NCBI GenBank assembly: GCA_009777055.1
Contig: WRMQ01000020.1
Span: 1 to 33,436, forward strand
Direction: 5' to 3'
DNA from: Oscillospiraceae bacterium
GTDB taxonomy: Bacteria; Bacillota; Clostridia; Oscillospirales; Acutalibacteraceae
Length of the DNA stretch: 33,436 bases
A model generated the notes under the pieces. That model had not been told where the DNA came from, did no database searches, and saw only the letters and a list, made by a program, of their open reading frames with translations. Shown here piece after piece: positions 29,688 through 33,436 of this stretch (positions within the stretch are counted from its first letter, which is position 1; each line of letters opens with the position of its first letter). Position numbers and translations under genes: made by a program.

Positions 29688-31214
29688 TCACACCGTAGGT
29701 ATCAGCAGCATTTGGCCCTCCATCGCGGCGTCGCCGGTGATATCGTTTTCGAGCTTGATGGCGTCCATCGTGGTGCGGTAGCGGCGGGCGATCTCCCAAA
29801 GGGGCTCCTGGTTCGCGGCGAAGTAGATCGTGAGGGCGGGCCGGCGCGGCTGGATCTCCTCCTCCGCCGGGCTGACGCCGCTGACCACCATACGCTTGTC
29901 GTTCTGGAACAGCTCGCCCATGACGGCCAGCTCGCAGCGCAGCTCAAGCTCCTCGCCGCCGATGTTCTCCTGCAGGGAGAGCAGCTCCACGGCTACGTCG
30001 GCTGTCACCTCGCCGCCGCCCTTGGGTAGCGCCCGGCGGAACTGGTAGGGCAGATCCTTTTCGGCAAAGGCCGCCTGCCCTTCTTTGTCGATATATACGA
30101 TGTGAAAGCGCGCCTGCCCGCTGACCTCCAGGGCGTCTTCCCTGCTTTCAGTCCGCGCCGGCATAAGCTCGCCCGTGACCAGCTGCACGCTTTGGATGCC
30201 CGCGCTGCCAAGCTCGAAGCTCCCCTTGGCCAGAAAGGTCTCGCGGAAGGACTCCAGCAGCAGCTTGCTTTCCAGCCGCCGGGTTTCCAGCGCGAGCCCG
30301 CACTGGGTGGAGTAGGCGTCTGTGAGCACGGGTACCTCCAGCATGGTGTAGCCCTTTACGTCCGCAGCGACGCGGGCGTTGATCTCCAGCAGCCTCAGCT
30401 GGCCGTTGACGTCGGACTTCGGCGTGACATCCAGGGAGGCTACGCGCAGGCGAAGCGTATTTTCACACTCCTCGCAAACGCCGGGCGCCTCAAGAATCTG
30501 GCTGATGGGCATGGTGTGGAGCACCCGTACGGGCTCCTGCGCCTCGCGGCTGCGGTAGATTACCCGCAGCTCAAGACTGCCCTTGAGCAGCAGCTTGTTC
30601 TTGATGGCCTTCACGTCTCCGGGCAGCACCACCGCCCGCCGGCTGATGATCTGGTCCACGGGAGGGGCGTCCAGATCCACCTCGATGACCTCCGTAAGGG
30701 GGAAGGCAACCTCGTTGAGGGCCTCCAGGCTGGAAAGCCGCACCGTGGAGCTCAGGGTCTGCACCCCGCCCCCCGCGGCGCCGGTGAGCAGCTCATCCTC
30801 CCTGCGGCGGCGCACCAGCAGGTGGAGGCCCAGCATGCCGTGGACATCAAGCCTGCGCTGGCTGACGGCGCGGCCGTTGGCGTATTCCGTCTTTACGCTG
30901 ACGGAAATCACCGCCAGATCGCTCAGGCCGCTGATATCCGCCGTGCGGGTGAAGGGATAGCTTTGCTCGAAGCTGTGAAGGCTCCCGTCCTCGGCGGCAT
31001 AGAGCACAAAGGTGCGCGCGCTCCCCTCGATCGTCACGCGTTCCCCCGCCGCCTGCGCCGAAAGGATGAAAGGCTCCACGGAGCATTTGAGGATGCGCAG
31101 CATATCCGGGCAATATTCCGGCAGGGTGATATCGCTGTCCACCGCCTGCTCCAGCTTGCTGTTATAGACAATTTCGACGCTCCCAACGTTTTGGCTGTTG
31201 AGTTGAAGCTCCAT
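29688..31214 (-). CDS. SPOCS (DUF3794)-LysM spore-coat-type protein (508 aa)
   Basis: Begins MELQLNSQNVGSVEIVYNSKLEQAV, the SPOCS-type start, with repeated SPOCS/DUF3794 domains across about 1-440 (EVIEVDLDAPPVDQIISRRAVV is one repeat entry). It ends in a LysM domain (about 460-508, EPLWEIARRYRTTMDAIKLENDI then GQMLLIPTV) that should bind peptidoglycan or cortex. Proteins of this kind occur in Clostridia spore formation. Same strand as, and 54 bp upstream of, spoIVA, so probably co-expressed in the mother cell. GGGGAG SD before ATG 31214. Confidence 0.93.
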   Translation of the reverse strand: MELQLNSQNVGSVEIVYNSKLEQAVDSDITLPEYCPDMLRILKCSVEPFILSAQAAGERVTIEGSARTFVLYAAEDGSLHSFEQSYPFTRTADISGLSDLAVISVSVKTEYANGRAVSQRRLDVHGMLGLHLLVRRRREDELLTGAAGGGVQTLSSTVRLSSLEALNEVAFPLTEVIEVDLDAPPVDQIISRRAVVLPGDVKAIKNKLLLKGSLELRVIYRSREAQEPVRVLHTMPISQILEAPGVCEECENTLRLRVASLDVTPKSDVNGQLRLLEINARVAADVKGYTMLEVPVLTDAYSTQCGLALETRRLESKLLLESFRETFLAKGSFELGSAGIQSVQLVTGELMPARTESREDALEVSGQARFHIVYIDKEGQAAFAEKDLPYQFRRALPKGGGEVTADVAVELLSLQENIGGEELELRCELAVMGELFQNDKRMVVSGVSPAEEEIQPRRPALTIYFAANQEPLWEIARRYRTTMDAIKLENDITGDAAMEGQMLLIPTV

Positions 31215-31344
31215 GGTTGTACTCCCCTTTGTGTGGTTTTGTATCTCATTGGCATCTATATGCGCGGCACGGGACGCTTAGACTTGGCCCTGGGAAAAAG
31301 TTCCGGCCTTCTCTTTAATGAAGCGCAAACAACAAAAAAATCCC

Positions 31345-31373
31345 TTGCTTTTTGGCAAAAGATGTGATATTAT
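31345..31373 (+). promoter_or_regulatory. Promoter of the 24-aa peptide gene
   Basis: TTGCTT (31345-31350), 17-bp spacer, TATTAT (31368-31373). The predicted 5' leader of about 58 nt includes a GC-rich segment and the hairpin CCCCTT (31415-31420)/AAGGGG (31423-31428), which would mask the SD. Confidence 0.7.
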
Positions 31374-31437
31374 TTCTATGGCGCCGGCGCGGCGGCCGGC
31401 GGTTTGATATTGGGCCCCTTAGAAGGGGTGAGTGCAA

Positions 31438-31512
31438 ATGGAGTATTTAATCATTTTGGTGATTATCCTGGTCATGCTTGACCGGCTCCTCCCGCGCAGA
31501 AACCAAAACTGA
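31438..31512 (+). CDS. 24-aa hydrophobic peptide, candidate type I toxin
   Basis: ATG 31438 reads MEYLIILVIILVMLDRLLPR then RNQN and stop. The peptide has one membrane-spanning helix and a short basic tail, as do type I toxins of Gram-positive bacteria (Fst/TxpA/BsrG-like layout). SD AAGGGG lies nine bases upstream but inside a perfect hairpin, so translation would be low until the leader is opened. A convergent consensus promoter on the minus strand (31605-31633) fires an RNA into the 3' end of this gene. Together these match type I toxin-antitoxin logic. Family membership is not proven, and a membrane-anchoring housekeeping peptide is an alternative. Confidence 0.65.
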   Translation: MEYLIILVIILVMLDRLLPRRNQN

Positions 31513-31547
31513 CCGCCCCCTCATCCAAAGTGTGGCGGTCAGTTTTG
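31504..31547. terminator. Shared 14-bp terminator of the peptide gene and its antisense RNA
   Basis: CAAAACTGACCGCC (31504-31517) and GGCGGTCAGTTTTG (31534-31547), perfect stem; it includes the peptide's stop codon (31510-31512). Two-way use by convergent transcripts is likely. Confidence 0.78.
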
Positions 31548-31598
31548 ATTGCAACATAACAGGGGATAAACCGCTGGCTGTGCGCTGTGCCCCCTGAC
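31504..31598 (-). ncRNA. Predicted convergent antisense RNA (candidate antitoxin), about 95 nt
   Basis: The minus promoter at 31605-31633 gives a start near 31598. Transcription should end at the shared hairpin 31504-31547, so this RNA would be complementary to the 3' part of the peptide mRNA. No open reading frame of note is present in it. Predicted from promoter and terminator alone. Confidence 0.5.
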
Positions 31599-31638
31599 AA
31601 CCCCATTATACGCGAAAGCGCCGGGGTTGTCAAGGGGG
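31590..31638 (-). promoter_or_regulatory. Consensus antisense promoter inside a large inverted repeat
   Basis: On the minus strand TTGACA (complement of 31628-31633), 17-bp spacer, TATAAT (complement of 31605-31610): perfect consensus. TGACAACCCC (31595-31604) and GGGGTTGTCA (31623-31632) are inverted repeats extended by C- and G-runs, so the promoter is embedded in a dyad that could be an operator. Confidence 0.8.
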
Positions 31639-31706
31639 GGCTCAACAAAAAAGCATATGCTATAGTATACGCTAAATGATATGGCCTCATCAAGGGTAGA
31701 AGTCTG

Positions 31707-31723
31707 ACCCCAGATATTGGGGT
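31707..31723 (+). terminator. Small hairpin before rmuC
   Basis: ACCCCA (31707-31712) and TGGGGT (31718-31723), followed by TTCTCCTT. It may be an attenuator or weak terminator in the rmuC leader. No clear rmuC promoter was found; 31652-31661 is the palindrome AGCATATGCT. Confidence 0.4.
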
Positions 31724-31771
31724 TTCTCCTTGCGTGGGAGGAGAATAATATTCACAACAGGGGGTTTGATT

Positions 31772-33052
31772 TTGGGTGTTCAGATCGCGTTGAGCGTTAT
31801 TATTATCGCGCTGTTGGCTGTTGTTGTGGCGCTTTTGCTTGCCGGCGGAAAGAGATCGGACAACAGCGAAATGAAAGCCTTGCTGAAGCGCAGCAGCGAC
31901 GCGCTGCGCGACGATGTCGCAAAGCAGCTCAGCGCGGGGGCGACAGAGCAGTTCCGGCGCTTCGGCCTTATCCAGGAAAGTGTTCAGGCTACGCTGCAAA
32001 ACAGCCGCGCCGAAACGAACGGCCAGCTTGGAAAATTTTCGGCGCAGCTCGACAGCCGCTTGCTGTCCATCCAGCGCGGAAACACGGAAAATATGGAACG
32101 GGTCGTCGCGGCGCTGGAGGGCAGGATGAAGGCGCTGCAGGAAAGCAACGAAAAACGCCTGGAGCAGATGCAGGGCGTTGTGGACGAAAAGCTGCAAAAA
32201 ACACTGGAAACGCGGCTGGCGCAGTCCTTCGAGCTGGTCAGCAGGCAGCTTGACAGTGTGCAGCAGGGCCTGGGCGAAATGAAAAGCCTCGCCGCCGACG
32301 CGAAAAGCCTGCGCAACGCGCTGACCAACGTCAAGGAGCGCGGAACATATGGGGAGGTGCGGCTCGAACGGCTGCTGTCCGACATTCTCGCGCCGGGCCA
32401 ATATGAGATGAATGTGGAAATCGCCAACAACAAGCGGGTGGAGTTTGCCGTTAAGCTGCCCGGCAGCGGCGATGAGCCGCTTCTGCTTCCGATTGATTCG
32501 AAATTCCCGATTGAGGACTATAACCGGCTGCTGGACGCCGAAGACAAGCAGGCGATTGACGAGGCGCGAAGGTCCCTCGGGCAAAAGCTACGCGCCTTCG
32601 CCAGGGATATTTACGAAAAATATATCGTGCCGCCAAAGACCACCGACTTCGCCCTGATGTTCCTCCCGACAGAAGGGCTCTACGCCGAGGTGGTGCAGAA
32701 CGCCGCGCTGTTCGAGGAGCTGCGCGATAAATATAAGGTCACGGCGGTTGGCGCGACCACGCTGTCCGCTTTCTTAAGCTCGCTGCAGATGGGCTTCAAG
32801 ACCCTTGCCATTGAGCAGCGCTCCCAGGAGGTGTGGGACACCCTGCGGGCCGTCAAGTCCGAGTTCGTGAAATTTGGCGATATGCTGGAGAAGGCCCATA
32901 AGCAGATTCAAACGGCGGACAAAACCCTGGAGGAAATCGTCGGCAAGCGCACCAGGGCCATCAACAGAACCCTGCGCACCGTCGGGGAGCTGGAGGAGCC
33001 GGCTTTCTCGATGCTGACCGGGGCGGGGGAGGCGGACGAAGACGAGCGCTGA
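31772..33052 (+). CDS. rmuC: RmuC-family DNA recombination protein (426 aa)
   Basis: RmuC limits recombination between inverted repeats in E. coli and is a predicted nuclease. N-terminal membrane helix (IALSVIIIALLAVVVALLLA) followed by coiled coil (about 30-185), then the RmuC domain: LRNALTNVKERGTYGEVRLERLLSDIL, PIDSKFPIEDYNRLL, FALMFLPTEGLYAEV, ATTLSAFLSSLQMGFKTLAIEQRSQEVW. Start uncertain: TTG 31772 has AGGGG seven bases upstream and places the helix at the N-terminus, while TTG 31730 (14 residues longer) has no fitting SD. The gene is downstream of the candidate toxin-antitoxin locus. Confidence 0.9.
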   Translation: MGVQIALSVIIIALLAVVVALLLAGGKRSDNSEMKALLKRSSDALRDDVAKQLSAGATEQFRRFGLIQESVQATLQNSRAETNGQLGKFSAQLDSRLLSIQRGNTENMERVVAALEGRMKALQESNEKRLEQMQGVVDEKLQKTLETRLAQSFELVSRQLDSVQQGLGEMKSLAADAKSLRNALTNVKERGTYGEVRLERLLSDILAPGQYEMNVEIANNKRVEFAVKLPGSGDEPLLLPIDSKFPIEDYNRLLDAEDKQAIDEARRSLGQKLRAFARDIYEKYIVPPKTTDFALMFLPTEGLYAEVVQNAALFEELRDKYKVTAVGATTLSAFLSSLQMGFKTLAIEQRSQEVWDTLRAVKSEFVKFGDMLEKAHKQIQTADKTLEEIVGKRTRAINRTLRTVGELEEPAFSMLTGAGEADEDER

Positions 33053-33156
33053 AATACAGCACAAATAAGACAATTCCCGAAATTGCCAGGTTCCCTATTC
33101 CCTGAAATTTGTATTTTTGACTAAAAAAACACCTCTATCTTTGGTAAAATTGCGGA

Positions 33157-33186
33157 TTGACATTTCATCTATTATAATAGTATAAT
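33157..33186 (+). promoter_or_regulatory. Promoter of the last, partial gene
   Basis: TTGACA (33157-33162), 18-bp spacer, TATAAT (33181-33186). The leader of about 120 nt contains the hairpin GCTTCGCG (33271-33278)/CGCGAAGC (33281-33288) some 25 bp before the start codon. The gap 33053-33156 holds nothing else I can identify. Confidence 0.75.
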
Positions 33187-33313
33187 ACAAATGTAGTATA
33201 GGCGTAATTTGGAATGGCATATTTTGTTTTTTGCCGCTCCACATACGCGCCCTGCTGGTTTTCCGCGGTGGCTTCGCGCCCGCGAAGCGCCGCCAATCTA
33301 TGGAGGTGGAATT

Positions 33314-33436
33314 ATGAAGCATAATCAGTTAAAGCGAATCCTCAGTTTCTTCCTGGCGGCGCTGATGCTGGCCAGCGCCACAGCGTTCAGCGTTTCGGCC
33401 AGGTGGTCGTACGCCAGCCCCAACGACTGGCAGAAG
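33314..33436 (+). CDS. Exported protein, N-terminus only (runs off window)
   Basis: ATG 33314 behind GGAGGTGG reads MKHNQLKRILSFFLAALMLA then SATAFSVSARWSYASPNDWQK, a clear Sec signal peptide with cleavage near SVSA. 41 residues visible, open at the window edge. The mature protein is not seen, so no function can be assigned. Confidence 0.85.
   Translation, partial: MKHNQLKRILSFFLAALMLASATAFSVSARWSYASPNDWQK

Noticed and set aside
33173-33178. Earlier TATAAT as the -10 of the last gene
   Set aside because: Its spacing to TTGACA is 10 bp, too short; the next TATAAT at 33181 gives 18 bp.

Overview
The window looks like the chromosome of an endospore-forming, fairly GC-rich member of the Clostridia (Bacillota). 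Support: a full-length SpoIVA, a SPOCS/LysM spore-coat-type protein beside it, bacterial SMC, strong Shine-Dalgarno (SD) sequences, and many TTGACA-N17-TATAAT promoters. No genus can be named from sequence alone.

Region 1 (1-256) is the edge of an IS1182-type transposase plus short palindromes. Region 2 (257-11685) is an integrated element of about 11.4 kb inserted in the 3' end of a tRNA-Pro(GGG) gene. A 45-bp tRNA segment is directly repeated at both ends, and ACAGTCCCAA repeats that look like integrase arm sites lie just inside both ends. It carries a tyrosine integrase, a candidate excisionase, a phage-like repressor with a two-operator, face-to-face promoter switch, a primase-polymerase, a DnaC-type helicase loader and a Rep of the CRESS type (HUH nuclease plus superfamily 3 helicase, the architecture of eukaryotic circular ssDNA viruses). 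I saw no relaxase, coupling protein, terminase or capsid gene, so it reads as an integrated plasmid or satellite-like replicon.

The most striking structure is a pair of direct repeats, upstream of int (1928-1967) and of rep (6967-7009). Each has two GTCTC iterons next to a segment whose minus strand reads TAGTATTGC, one base from the TAGTATTAC origin nonanucleotide of nano- and circoviruses. They bracket a 5,042-bp unit holding rep, a phosphatase homologue lacking its catalytic Arg, an XRE regulator and two secreted-domain membrane proteins. This suggests a CRESS replicon nested inside an integrase/primase element.

Region 3 (11686-33436) is ordinary chromosome with several oddities: a zinc-ribbon/Pro-rich protein, smc with a perfect 13-bp dyad over its promoter, a CAP/Big_2 and Ig-like surface-protein pair, a xylose-isomerase-fold protein that has lost nearly all catalytic and metal residues, a polysaccharide deacetylase, a Thr-rich lipoprotein, a fibronectin type III protein, a HicAB toxin-antitoxin module, an EamA transporter, a TepA/ClpP-like serine protease, a peptidoglycan-binding protein, the SPOCS-LysM/spoIVA pair, a candidate type I toxin-antitoxin locus (24-aa hydrophobic peptide with a convergent antisense promoter), rmuC, and the start of an exported protein cut by the window edge.
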